A DNA stretch of 64,000 nucleotides. It comes from Prosopocoilus inquinatus (Eukaryota; Arthropoda; Insecta; Coleoptera; Lucanidae). The notes under the pieces were generated by a model. That model saw nothing but the letters and a program-made list of their open reading frames with translations, did no database searches and had not been told where the DNA came from. The DNA lies in assembly GCA_036172665.1 (NCBI GenBank), contig CM069872.1:41712101-41776100 (forward strand), in the 5' to 3' direction. Shown piece after piece: positions 34,077 to 45,170 of this stretch (position 1 is its first letter; every line of letters begins with the position of its first letter). The translations under genes were made by a program, and so were the position numbers.

Positions 34077-36974
34077 CTAGGTAGGCCTCGCGTCCCTGCT
34101 TTTCCACTCTAGCACTAATTTCAAATCCGGGTTGTTCTCCTGGTCTCTTCGCAGCTCTTCGGCTTGCCATTTGTCGTCAACAATGGCTGTCCTCGCAGTC
34201 GTGGCTACTTTCTCGTCCAAACGACTACAGTGCTTACAGTCTTCGGCACAGGGTCTTCTCGACAGAGCATCGGCATTTCGATGGCTAGTTCCTGCCCGAT
34301 GCTGAATTTCAAAATCGTACTCCTGAAGTCGTTCGATCCATCGTGCAACTTGCCCTTCTGGGTTCTTGAAACGGAGAAGCCATTTTAGAGCGGCGTGGTC
34401 GGTCCTCAGCAGGAAGCGTCTACCATACAAGTACTTGTAGAAGTGTTCTATCGTTTTTACGACGGCTAGCAATTCCCTTCTTGTGACGCAATAGTTTCGT
34501 TCCGGCTTTGATAGGACTTTACTGAAGTAGCCGATCACCTTCTCTTGCCCCTCTTGTATCTGGGAGAGTACGCCACCAATCCCAACGTTGCTAGCATCTG
34601 TGTCCACGACGAACTTGCCTTCCGGGAGAGGATAACTCAGAATAGGAGCACTAACCAAGTACTGCTTTAGTTGTTCAAAGCCAATTTGACACTGTTGGTC
34701 CCATTCAAATGGACGACCTTCTTCAGTGAGTTTTGTTAACGGCTTAGCAATGTCTGCAAATCCAGGAACGTAGCGCCGATAGTAAGTGCACAGGCCAAGG
34801 AAACTCCTTATTTGGTGTTTATTTCTGGGAGTTGGCCAGTCTTTCACCACCTGAATCTTCACAGGGTCCACGGCGATTCCGTTTCCATTAACAATGTGCC
34901 CCAGGTAATTCACTTCCTTCTGGAACAGGTGACACTTCTTGAGGCTAAGCTTTAGTCCAGCTCCGCGAAGCCGCTGGAACACTCCTTCCAGGTTCCTTAG
35001 GTGGTCGTCGAACGTCTTTCCCACGACAATTATGTCGTCAAGGTACACCATGCACGTTGTCCAGGACAGACCTTTCAGAACCGTCTCCATTAACCTCTCG
35101 AATGTCGCTGGGGCATTACATAACCCGAATGGCATCACTGTGAACTGCCACAGACCCATACCAATGGAAAACGCCGTCTTTTCTCGATCTTCGGGCGCCA
35201 GCTCCACTTGCCAATATCCACTCTTTAAGTCCAAAGTTGAGAAGATCTTTGAGCCGGCCAGGGTGTCCAGGGTATCATCAATCCGTGGCAAGGGATAGCT
35301 GTCCTTCTTGGTGACATTATTGAGTAACCGGTAGTCTACACAGAACCTGGTGGACCCATCCTTCTTCTTCACAAGCACTACTGGTGACGCCCACGGGCTG
35401 CTTGATGGTTCTATTACATTATCCTTTTCCATCTCGCGAATAATGCGTTCCGCTTCCTCACGCTTCGCCAACGGTAATCGCCTTGGAGCTTGACGGATAG
35501 GTCTTTCTTCTCCAGTCTCTATTTTGTGTTTCACGACATCAGTTCTTCCCTTGAATCCATTTTCTACCTCAAATACATCTTGATAGCGGCCGATCAGGTT
35601 CTTTGCTTTTGTCTTCTGGTCTGGAGTCAATTCCTGGGCTGTTGACATAACCATTTCCCATAATTTCCTTGGGACTTTCGCTTCTGGCACGTTTGCTTCA
35701 AGGTGGCGGGAGATGGAGGACACCATGGTGCAGCTTCCCAAGATGGTTCCTTTCTTGATATTGACGGAGAAACAATTGACGTTCATCAGGCGAACAGGTA
35801 CTTCCTTCTTCGCCGTCAACAACATTTTTCCAACGAGGACTCCTCTTCCAATCCTTTGATCATCAGTATTAGGTTCAACCATAATGACTTGCCCATCTTG
35901 AAAAACACCTTCCAGTTTCGCGTCGACGATAACCTCAGTCCTGCTGGGTAATACAACGTCTTTAGCGAGGACTACTCGAGCGGCCACGTCCCCTCGTTGA
36001 TGTAGAACCAACTCCTCATTATTGACCGCCATCACGCCACGCTTTAAGTCCAATTGGAACCCGTGGGCACACATGACGTCCATGCCCAAAATTGCCTCGT
36101 CCTCTATATCTGCCACCAGTGCACGGTGTTTTATTGGAGTTGAACCAATGGTGATGATAACCTCTACTTCACCGTGGACAGTTGCTGATGTTCCAGTTGC
36201 AGTTTTCAGTCTCCACTTGGTCGGCTCGGTGCGTCCAGATGACTTAATGACGTCGGGTCTTAGGATGGTCTTCGTCGCACCCGTATCCAACAACATGGTG
36301 TGAGGAATGTCATCAGTGGTAACATCCACGAAGATACTGCTGGTTAACTGCAGTAGGGATATTACTTGGTTGGCTTTCGTCTTTGGGGGCCTTTGAATAC
36401 GGGTCGACGTTTGCCCCTCTGCACCGACCCGGCTTAGTTTAACTGTGGCTTCCTTGGATCCTGTCTGGGCTTTGGACATCGCCTGCGAACATGTCCTTCG
36501 TCCTGGCCTTTCCAGCGGCTTCTTCTTCTTGAGAACCTGTTCCACAATGCGGCGAACATCCTCGGCGGTGGCATATTCCTTGGATTGCCCCTTATTAGCA
36601 GATCCCACCTTGGCGTTGGTGGACTCTTCCTCTTCTTCCTCTTGGAAGTCCATAGCCGCTCGAACCTTGACATGCCCTCTTGAAACTCGTCTCGCCGCTT
36701 CAAATTCCAAGGCATAAGCCAATGCGTTCTTGGATGTCTTCGGATGGGTCATTCTCAATGCCTGCTGGTTGTCTGGGTCACGGATTCCATCTATGAAGGT
36801 CTGCACCGTCAAACATCTGAGGAATTCAACAGGAGCTGTGGGATATGCCAACTGAGCCAGACGCGCAACGTCTGCTTCGAATTCCTGAAGACTTTCTCCG
36901 GATTTCTGACAGCGATTCCTCAACTGCGCATGGTATACCTCGGTCAGATGGGCCTGTCCGTAACGCATTTCCAT
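34077..36974 (-). CDS. Gag capsid - protease - reverse transcriptase - RNase H polyprotein
   Basis: 965 codons. Residues 1-95 are the C-terminal part of a retrotransposon gag capsid (YGQAHLTEVYHAQLRNRCQK, then LQEFEADVARLA). An acidic and Lys-rich linker follows with no CCHC zinc knuckle; only an isolated TC near 161 remains. The aspartic protease has LLDTGATKTIL (Asp230) and ILGMDV. The reverse transcriptase has VDYRLLN, STLDLKSGYWQ (Asp582), MPFGLCNAPATF and YLDD (644-647). RNase H starts near VVDTDASNVGIGG and ends near RNADALSRRP. The frame ends in TAG at 34077-34079, after which the same frame continues into integrase. The upstream coiled-coil gag frame is offset by -1; the start of the capsid appears deleted at the junction. 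Confidence 0.92.
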   Translation of the reverse strand: MEMRYGQAHLTEVYHAQLRNRCQKSGESLQEFEADVARLAQLAYPTAPVEFLRCLTVQTFIDGIRDPDNQQALRMTHPKTSKNALAYALEFEAARRVSRGHVKVRAAMDFQEEEEEESTNAKVGSANKGQSKEYATAEDVRRIVEQVLKKKKPLERPGRRTCSQAMSKAQTGSKEATVKLSRVGAEGQTSTRIQRPPKTKANQVISLLQLTSSIFVDVTTDDIPHTMLLDTGATKTILRPDVIKSSGRTEPTKWRLKTATGTSATVHGEVEVIITIGSTPIKHRALVADIEDEAILGMDVMCAHGFQLDLKRGVMAVNNEELVLHQRGDVAARVVLAKDVVLPSRTEVIVDAKLEGVFQDGQVIMVEPNTDDQRIGRGVLVGKMLLTAKKEVPVRLMNVNCFSVNIKKGTILGSCTMVSSISRHLEANVPEAKVPRKLWEMVMSTAQELTPDQKTKAKNLIGRYQDVFEVENGFKGRTDVVKHKIETGEERPIRQAPRRLPLAKREEAERIIREMEKDNVIEPSSSPWASPVVLVKKKDGSTRFCVDYRLLNNVTKKDSYPLPRIDDTLDTLAGSKIFSTLDLKSGYWQVELAPEDREKTAFSIGMGLWQFTVMPFGLCNAPATFERLMETVLKGLSWTTCMVYLDDIIVVGKTFDDHLRNLEGVFQRLRGAGLKLSLKKCHLFQKEVNYLGHIVNGNGIAVDPVKIQVVKDWPTPRNKHQIRSFLGLCTYYRRYVPGFADIAKPLTKLTEEGRPFEWDQQCQIGFEQLKQYLVSAPILSYPLPEGKFVVDTDASNVGIGGVLSQIQEGQEKVIGYFSKVLSKPERNYCVTRRELLAVVKTIEHFYKYLYGRRFLLRTDHAALKWLLRFKNPEGQVARWIERLQEYDFEIQHRAGTSHRNADALSRRPCAEDCKHCSRLDEKVATTARTAIVDDKWQAEELRRDQENNPDLKLVLEWKSRDARPT

Positions 36975-37666
36975 CCTATTCCTTCCACAATTCGGGTTTC
37001 ATTATTTTCTAGTACTTCTATTGGTGGCTGATCCCCGAACACTCGCAACCCCGCCATGATTTGTTCCAGATTTTTGATTTTGTTATCCTGCTGGAATATT
37101 ATTTCTTCCACATTTTCTTGCAGGTTTCTTGTTTCTTCCGATATTTTTACCACTAGTTTATCTTCGAGTCCTTTCGTCTGTTCTAGAAATTCACCCTTCA
37201 AATTTCCGGACTGTTCTAGAAGTTTCTCGTCGAAATTTCTGGATTGCTCTAGAAATTTCTCGTCTAAGTCTCTAGATTGTTCCAACAATTTATTCTGTAA
37301 TTTATCGAAATTTCCAGATTGAAGCTTCTCCTCTAAATTTCTGGATTGTTCTCGAAGCTCGTCCTTGAAATTTCCAGATTATTCTAGAAGTTTCTTCTCT
37401 AAATTTCCAGACTGTTCTTGAAACTTCTCGTCCAAATTTCTGGATTGTTCTCGAAATTCATCCTTCAAGATTTTATTAAAATCGACGGGACCACACGAAA
37501 TTTCGAAAAGGAAAGTCTCTGGATCTTCACCAGCTGTCAACAAATCGGATCGGAGACGCTGTTGAAGTGCGCCTTTCAAACCACAGGTTTCTAACTCTCG
37601 TTCTTCCAATTCGGTTTTTAATTCGGCCACTTTTAAGTCTTTCAACAACACTTTTCTCGTAGCCAT
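36944..37666 (-). pseudogene. Gag N-terminal region: SAP-like motif plus coiled-coil repeats, with stop
   Basis: ATG at 37666. The first 45 residues (LLKDLKVAELKTELEERELE and following) resemble a SAP DNA-binding helix-turn-helix. From about residue 75 an 11-residue repeat of the form LEQSRNLDEKF recurs at least seven times, encoded by 33-bp DNA repeats and predicted to form a coiled coil. An in-frame TAA at 37379-37381 interrupts the repeats where other units have CAG or CAA. The frame then continues to a stop at 36944. It meets the capsid remnant in the -1 frame with too little sequence for the N-terminal half of capsid, so an internal deletion near 36975 is likely. Confidence 0.8.
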
Positions 37667-37736
37667 TGTTTTTTTTTAATAATTTAATAATCTGATTAAA
37701 TTTAATTTACTTTAAATTGTTTATTTATTTTCACAA

Positions 37737-37755
37737 ACCCGCACACCGACACCAC
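37737..37755 (-). other. Primer-binding site of the gypsy element
   Basis: Immediately inside the 5' LTR the minus strand reads TGGTGTCGGTGTGCGGG, beginning one base after the LTR. It starts with TGG, as needed to pair with the CCA end of a tRNA. The tRNA is not identified. Confidence 0.7.
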
Positions 37756-38081
37756 TGTTACGTTTCTAGGGTTTGAGTTTATTTATTTAAACGAATAAAA
37801 CACTCGATAAAAACTTAACCGTAATTTAATAAAGCTTAAAAACTAATTTATTTGTAATAATTTATTTTCACACTAAAATCTAACTTCGACGTTCGCTGTT
37901 AGAATTCGACTGCCTCGTGAGTCAACTCCGGGCGATTTTATATCATTTGCTGCCGTCTGGAATCCTCCATGCTGGAGAAATCTAGTCTGTTCGATGTAGG
38001 CTCCGGCCGCGTGACGGCCGATGACACATAACAGCGGACCGACTTCTTGACGCCTTGCGCTAAGCCGGTTGGTGCGCCACA
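37756..38081 (-). repeat. 5' LTR of the gypsy element
   Basis: 326 bp, identical by eye to the 3' LTR at 31867-32192, including TATA-like and AATAAA signals. Followed by the ATAT target duplication. Confidence 0.95.
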
Positions 38082-38085
38082 ATAT

Positions 38086-40760
38086 GATCAAGAAAAAAAT
38101 GTACCTATTGCAAGGAAAATCTGTGAATACTGGTTAAAGAAATTAAAAAATAGCACGTGATCAACAACAAATTATTTCATTGGTGCAAATTTAGGGAAAG
38201 TGAAAAATGTAAAACCAAAACAGTTTCTTTAACTGGCCAATCAAGGGCCAAAGTTATTCTTTAAATCGATTTAACAGAATCTTAGAAAATAAAACACAAA
38301 ATGAAAGGGAAAAAATTAAATACGATATTTTTTATTGCAATATTGAAGACGACAAATCAAAAATGAATTGCAAAGAAAATCTGTGAATTTTGGGTAAAAA
38401 AAGTAATTAAAAAAACACGTGACTTCATTTCAGCAAATAATTTCTTTAACTGCCATAATCAGGATTATTTTAAAAATGGATTATTCGATTATGCTTTAAA
38501 ACGATTTAAAAAATTATGGAATTTAATAAGACTGAATTTTCTTACCATTTTCCTTTTAGTGCAGCCTTCCTTCCTTCGACGCCATTAATATAAAACATGT
38601 CCGGCCGGTCCAGGCGAAGAATTCCAAAAAAAGACGCCTGGCGAAGTCGTTACCAGCATTGTTACTCGTCCTAATCAAAAAGTAATTAAATTACAACGAT
38701 GCATTTTTGCAAAAACTACGAAAAATCGCCAAAAATGCGTAAGTAAATTCGGAGACAAAATTGTCGTTACAACGGCGTGCGTCACGTGATCAAAAATGGC
38801 GGAGCTTCTAGGAAATTCCGCTGAAGCAAACGCCATTCCGGCATTCCACAAAATCATATCCAAAACTATTTGAAAAGCAGAAAATATGAAAATAGCGATG
38901 CATTTTCTTATCGTTTTGATACGGAAAATAGAAATAAAATGCATTTGGCTTGGATTCAGTTACTTAAAGCAAAGAAGGCATCTCTTTTTTTTTTCTTTTC
39001 CTTTAAAAAAAAGCATTGCCTTAAAAATAAGTAGTGATTGCCAAAAATAATAATAAAAGCACAAAAGTATTCAGCAAGGATAAGAAATAGAGCTTTATTC
39101 ACCATTTTTCTGCTGGAAAAGTTTAACGACCTTTCTTCGACGCCAGACAAACAAAACAATTCCGGTACAGATGGACAAAAAAAAATGTCGACCGCCGAAG
39201 TCACAACAACGACGGTCGTTATTAATCCGAACCAAAAAATAACAGAATTACGCGGACTGATTTGCTCAAAAACTACGGAAAATCACCACAATTATAAAAA
39301 TTGCGAATATAAGCGAAAAATGCAAAGCCAAAATAGTTTCTTTAACTGGCAAATCAAGGGCTAAAATTATTCTTTAAATCGATTTAAGAGAACCTTAGAA
39401 AATAAAACACAAAATGGAAGGAAAAAAATTAAATACGACATTTTTTGATGACAGTAATGAAGATAACGAAGCAAAACTGAACTGTAAAGAAAATCTATGA
39501 ATTTTGGGTTAAAAAAAATTAATCAAAAAAGAATCACGTGATCAACAAATGACTTTACTCCTGCAAATTCACTAATAGAAAAAAAGCAAAGCCGAATTAT
39601 TTCTGCAACCGCCATGATCGAGATTATTTTAAAAATCGATTATTCGATTGTGCCTTAAATCGATTGAAAAAATTATAGAATTTAATAAGGCTGATTTTCT
39701 TACCATTTTCCTTTCAGTCCGCCCTTCCTTCTTTCGACGCCATCGAGATAAAACATGTCCGGCCGGTCCAAGCGAAGAATTCAAAAAAAGACGCCTGGCT
39801 ACCAATGTCTTTACTTGTCTAAACCAAAAAGTAATTAATTACAACGACGAATTTCCTCAAAAACTGTGGAAAATCGCCAAAAATGCATAAGCAAAACCCG
39901 GAGACAAAATTATCGTTACAACGGCGTGCGTCACGTGATCGACAATGGAGAAGCTTCTAGAAATTTCCGCCGATGCCTTCTGAAGCAAACGACATTCCGG
40001 CGTTGCACAAAATCACATCCAAAACGATTTGAAAATCAGAAAATATGAAAATACCAATGCATTTTCTTATCGTCTTGATATGGAAAACAAAAATAAAATG
40101 CGTTCGGCTTGGATTCGGTTACTTAAAGCAAAGAAAGCGTTTAGCAAAGGCATTTCTTTTTTTTTTTCATTTACAAAAAAGCATTGTCTTAGTGACTGGC
40201 AAATTTAATAATAAAAGCACAAACGCCGTACAGCAAAAATGAGAAATAATAAATAAATAATAGGCTTTATTTACCATTTCTTCTGCTGGAAAAGTTCAAC
40301 GACCTTTCTTCGACGCCAGACAAACAAAACAATTCCGGTACAGACGGAGGACGAGTCCAAAAAAAAAATGCCGACCGCCGAAGTCATAACAACGACAGTC
40401 TTTATTAATCTGAACCAAAAAGTAATAAAATCACACCGACTGATTTACTCAAAAATTACGGAAAATCGCCATAAACATAAAAAAATGCGAAGCTAGAATT
40501 GAAAACAATCATTCAGGCGTAATTTTCGTAATAACTAATGCGTGACGTAATCAGTAATGGTGGCAGCGCTTCGCGGAAATTCCGCCGAAGCAGACGCCAA
40601 TTCAAACTTTTAGAATACGTTTATACGAAAAATACGAAAAAGATCGATGCGTTTTGGAACGTGAAGCAAGAGCTAATTGCGTTCTGTTTGGATTCCGTCA
40701 CGCTGGAGCAAAGTTCAAAAAAAAATCGTCGTAAATACCAGTCAAAACTGAGGAAATTGC
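38086..40760. repeat. Tandem-repeat tract, right part (about 1.16-kb units)
   Basis: Two diverged units of about 1.16 kb: CTTACCATTTTCCTTT at 38541 and 39699, AATAATAAAAGCACAAA at about 39046 and 40208. Each unit contains a CGACGCCATTAATATAAAAC-type block and a CGACGCCAGACAAACAAAAC block, which are related to each other, so the ancestral unit was about 600 bp. A third partial unit runs to about 40760. CACGTGAT or a close variant recurs near 38152, 38790, 39533, 39930 and 40545. The 190-bp blocks at its left end are those split by the gypsy insertion. No coding frame is conserved between units. Confidence 0.8.
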
Positions 40761-42440
40761 ATGCATGAAATACTGAGAAAGAGAGGAAGCAAAATGAGAT
40801 GAACTAAAAGCGAATTTTCAATTCCTTAATAGGCAGAATGTGTTGAAGGACATTCGTTTTTTGTTCGTCTACTAAAACTGCGATAAAGCAACTGTAGCCA
40901 AAAAAAAAAAAAAATACTAAAGCAGCATCTCATAACTGAGTAACAAACATTAGTTTACCTGCAGCTGCAAATAATACGTTGGCTTTGGGGTGGAAACTTG
41001 CAAAAAGTTTCCAGAAGCACAGAGCGAGGAAAGCGCATAAACACATCCACCCCGGCTGGCAGTTTCAAAAAAACAAACGGAGTCAAGTTTTCACGCGGTT
41101 GCCTATATCAAGCAGGGTTGCAATCTTAGGGCGAGGAAAAATTGTGCATTTCTTTTCCAAAATTGAATATTCAAGATGCCAGAAAGCAATAACATCTTAG
41201 TAATATAGCAATTGAAATGGGGGATAAAGCTCAAAAGACGCGTTTACATTTACGCGAATTCTTTTCTGTTCCTAACCTCCGAACTGGAAAACGTACTTAC
41301 ACCTCAAAAATCCTCGATTAAAAATTACTTGTCTTCTCTAATCTGGCTGTGAAAGTCTGTAAATCTTGTTCCTAAATCCGATAATTCAATTAGAAACACT
41401 TTAAAGATTGAGGTTTTAAAATAACAAAGGCATCTAAGGGTACGTAAGCATAACTAAATCGTAACTTCGTGCCTCAGCAAACTGCCAACCCAATTTTTTA
41501 AAGCAAAACTTTGGTATTTTAATTCTTTGCTGCAGCAAATGGCCTAAATAGAAAGTACAAATCCTCAAAAATAAATTGGCGGAGGGTTCAGGAAACAGAA
41601 AAGGGCAAGAAAGTTGTTAATTAATTATTTAAACACTTTTTAGTTCGTGTTCGTTAGGTCATCTTGGAGTTTTTTTTTTCTTTAATTTAACTTGTTATAT
41701 ACAGGTGGTTATCAATTGACGGGTCTAATCCAAACATTGCATTTTTGTGAAAGCACGACTTTAATGCATTATTTCTTTGATGAAGCATATTTAAACAGTA
41801 CCATTTCGGAGAAGGAAAAATTACAGGAAACAGTAGGCTGCGGTAAGTGAACGGTCGAAGTGGTTAAACCAAAGCACGTGATCACTTTTCTCAATTGCTG
41901 ATTGGTCAGAGGGTTTAGTCGAACCGTTGACTTGACGATTAATTAATTAATTTGACCGCTCAGTTAACTCGGCCTAATTGTCTACTGTTTTTTGCTTTCG
42001 ACCGTATTTATAGCACAAGCTTATCTATCTCTCTTTTTATAGAATGGATTTTTTGTAATTCGATATTGTTAAGTCTGTTCAAGATCGATTCTTTTAACAT
42101 AGATTGCGGCCCGTCCGTATTATTTATGATTGTAGACTTAACTGCTGGTCGGGAATGTTTCCTGAAATTTAAAGAAATTGAATTTTTAATTGGAATTGGT
42201 ACTTTATTTTATAAGCCCTCCAAAGGGGATTAAAGCAGAGTTACTAGATTGGGTGACGTTCGGCCATTTAGACTACATTCAATACATATTTGACGCTTAA
42301 AAACCTTATTTGGCGCCTGGCGCCTATTTTGGGCTACTTTTGTTGTTGTCTTCACATAACGCCCCTCAACAAAAATTTACATCTAATATAATCCAAAAAT
42401 TTGACACCGCAGAGTCGATCATGCAAAGAAAAAATATACA
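40761..42440. other. Gene-poor spacer
   Basis: No supported gene. Contains a repeat B copy (about 41795-42010) and a further AGCACGTGATC motif at about 41875. Confidence 0.4.
41795..42010. repeat. Repeat B copy 1
   Basis: Motifs AACAGTACCATTTCGG, GAAAAATTACAGGAAACAG and TTTTTTGCTTTCGACCGTA recur, intact or partly, near 51300-51375 and 58283-58370 (inverted), and in part at 58540-58600. Ends are undefined; probably an old miniature element. Confidence 0.5.
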
Positions 42441-42449
42441 ATGTGATTA

Positions 42450-45170
42450 ATAATTAATAATTCCCAGAGCTGTATTGATAATATATTTACTGATGTACAT
42501 TGTAATATTCAAGTTGGCGATACGTATCTTTCCGATCATACCTACCAATCAGCAATCACAACTATTTCTGCTAAATCAGAAACAATGACATTCACTTACA
42601 GAAGAAACTACTGTCATGAAAATATACAAATTTTTAGAAACTCACTGGAAATTGAAAATTGGGAAACTGTTTACGAAGGAAATAGCACGAACAGTAACTT
42701 CATAGCCTTCATGGAAATCTTTTTGCATCACTTCGAGAATGCATTTCCTTTACTGCGTAGAAAAGATACTCGGAAAAACGTCGATCGTCCTTGGATGAAT
42801 AAAGAAATCAAAGAGTTACACCAAATGTGTATAGAAATGCATAAACTGGATAAATATCTCAAGTCCAATGATTTTCACAAACGTTATTTACACTTCAAAA
42901 AATTACTTAGAGAGAGATTAGAGCTTGCTAAAGTGACCTATAACAACAACAGAATAAAGAGAGCCACTAATATTTCAAGAGAGAGTTGGAAAATAATAAA
43001 TGAAACTCGGTTAACAGATCATCCAGAGGAGTGGTGTCTGCTGAGTGGGGACGGCAAAAAAATAACGGATAAAAAAGCTATCAGCAACATATTCAATGAA
43101 TTTTTTATCAGCCTCTCAAGCAGTGCAAATGATCCTGCTGAATTTGAATGCGACAATTCGTTTCACCATAGTATTGTTACGTTTCTAGGGTTTAAATTTA
43201 TTTATTTAAACGAATAAAACACTCGATAAAAACTTAACCGTAATTTAATAAAGCTTAAAAACTAATTTATTTGTAACAATTTATTTACACACTAAAAGTC
43301 TAACTTCGACGATCGCTGTTAGAATTCGACTGCCTGGTGAGTCAACTCCGGGCGACTTTATATCGTTTGCTGCCGTCTGGAATCCTCCACGCTGGAGAAG
43401 TCTAGTCTGTTCGATGTAGGCCCCGGTGGCGTGACGGCCGATGACACATAACAGCGAACCGACTTCTTGACGCCTTGAGCTAAGCCGGGTGGCACGCCAC
43501 AGTATGTATCTTGAACCTACAGATAAACATGAAATTCACAAAATTATAAAGAGTAAATGTCTCAAAAGTAGTTGCGGCCTTGATGGTGTGCCTGGCAAAA
43601 TTATCTGTAATGTAGCAGACTTAATCAATGATCCACTCAGTATCGTAATCAACAGTTCTCTAATGGAAGGAGAGTATCCACTAGCTTTAAAAAAGTCACG
43701 AATAATACCCATATACAAAAATAAAGGTGAATTCTTATAGATCGATTGCCGTGCAGAGTCATTTTGGAAAAATTTTCGAAGAAGTATTTAACAGGAGATT
43801 AATAGCCTTCTTAAATAAATACGAACTATTCAGTGACTCTCAACACGGATACAGAACTGGAAGATCTACAATCTCAGCTATTGCCCAAACTTATAATTTC
43901 TTACTTGATCAACTTAACAGGAAAGGTAAAATTTACGCACTTTTTTTGATCTTAGCCGGGCATTTGATTCAGTCAATCTGAATATTCTTGGTCAAAAGCT
44001 TGACAATCTGGGTATTAGAGAAATTCCTAACCAATGGATCAGATCATACTTAAATGGACGTTCTCAAAAAGTTGACATCGCGCAGGTGTTATCGGAAGAA
44101 CTTTATACCGAAGTTGGTGTCCCCCAGGGATCAATTTTGGGACCCATACTGTTCACTTTGTTTATTAATGATCTCCCCAAATTTTGCTCGGTGCCCTCCA
44201 ACATTGTGATCTACGCTGATGATACAACTTTTATTATAACAGAACAAAATGATAAAGATGCTTTTATATCTGCTAATACTTCAGTACTTGAAATGGCTAA
44301 TTGGTGTAAAAATAATGGTTTAATCTTAAATCCAAAAAAATCACAAGTTATGCAAATAATGCCAAGAGGAAGCGTGATATATAAATTCCCGTTAGTGAAA
44401 CATACGAAGCAATCGATTCCTGTAACATTCAGTTGCAAATTTTTCGGCTTAGAACTGGATCATACACTAACGTGGAAACAACATATTGCACATTTAGCAA
44501 GTAAGATCAGCAGTCATACTTTTTTAATTTTCAGATTACGTAACACAATAACTTATGATGTGCTAAGGACATTATATTTCGGACTTGTGTACTCTACGAT
44601 ATCTTACGGAATTATATTTTGGGGAAACAGTGCGGACGCAAATAAAATATTCATACAACAGAAAATAATACTTAGAATAATTGCTAATGTTTCTCCGAGA
44701 ACAAGCTGTAAGCAACTATTTTCACAAATAGGAATAATGACTCTGCAATCACTGTACATTTACAAATTAATTATTTATGCAATGTCCTTGGAAGAAGTAC
44801 CTTTAAATAAGAAGTTCCATGAATACCACACCCGTTCCCGAGAAGAAATTAGACTTCCTTTCAGCCGGTTAGCAGCAGGACAGATGGGTCCACAATACAT
44901 GGGTCTCAAGTGCCTGAAGAAGTTGAACATGTGGAAAGACAACATGCCACGGACACAAAATTCAGTCAAACTCAAACTAAAAAAATTTCTAATAGAAAAA
45001 GCCTTCTACACAGTGGATGAGTTTCTTACGCTGCAAAATTAAAAATTCTTATATTTAATAGTCATAGTAATAATTTTTCTTTCTTAATGTATAATGGTTT
45101 TCCTCCCCTTGACAAGTCAGATGTCAAGTTTTCTGTACACTCTTATTATTATTATCTTATTTATTTATTT
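42450..45170 (+). pseudogene. Non-LTR retrotransposon (LINE), endonuclease tail plus reverse transcriptase
   Basis: 5'-truncated copy. It starts in the C-terminal end of an AP-type endonuclease (SQSCIDNIFTDV, then YLSDHTYQSA), then a linker (ISRESWKIINE) and reverse transcriptase: KSRIIPIYKNKG, SYRSIAVQSHFGKIFEEVFN, DLSRAFDSVNLNIL, VGVPQGSILGPILFTLFIND and IYADDTTF. The C-terminal region continues to a stop at 45042 and a short 3' UTR. Frameshifts occur near 43725 and in a T-run near 43940. A 327-bp solo gypsy LTR sits in the linker at 43175. Reads as Jockey/CR1-type; the exact clade is not determined. Confidence 0.9.
43175..43501 (-). repeat. Solo LTR of the gypsy family inside the LINE
   Basis: 327 bp, clearly the same LTR as at 31867 and 37756 but with a dozen or so differences, flanked by a 4-bp target duplication GTAT (43171-43174 and 43502-43505). 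Removing it restores continuity of the LINE reading frame across the site. Produced by recombination between two LTRs. Confidence 0.95.

Larger units (their letters stand above)
31867..38081 (-). mobile_element. Full-length Ty3/gypsy LTR retrotransposon with macrodomain-bearing pol
   Basis: 6,215-bp element on the minus strand, bounded by 326-bp LTRs and the 4-bp target duplication ATAT (31863-31866 and 38082-38085). The two LTRs are identical by eye. Order on the minus strand: 5' LTR, primer-binding site, SAP/coiled-coil gag, gag capsid-protease-RT-RNase H, integrase, TARG1-type macrodomain, CCCH zinc finger, polypurine tract, 3' LTR. Protease-RT-RNase H-integrase order assigns it to Ty3/gypsy; no envelope gene is seen. 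Two in-frame stops and an apparent gag deletion make this copy unlikely to be autonomous. A solo LTR of the same family is at 43175-43501. Confidence 0.95.

Noticed and set aside
32655..37322. Several plus-strand frames of 60-119 codons
   Set aside because: Antisense shadows of the gypsy gag and pol frames with no domain of their own.
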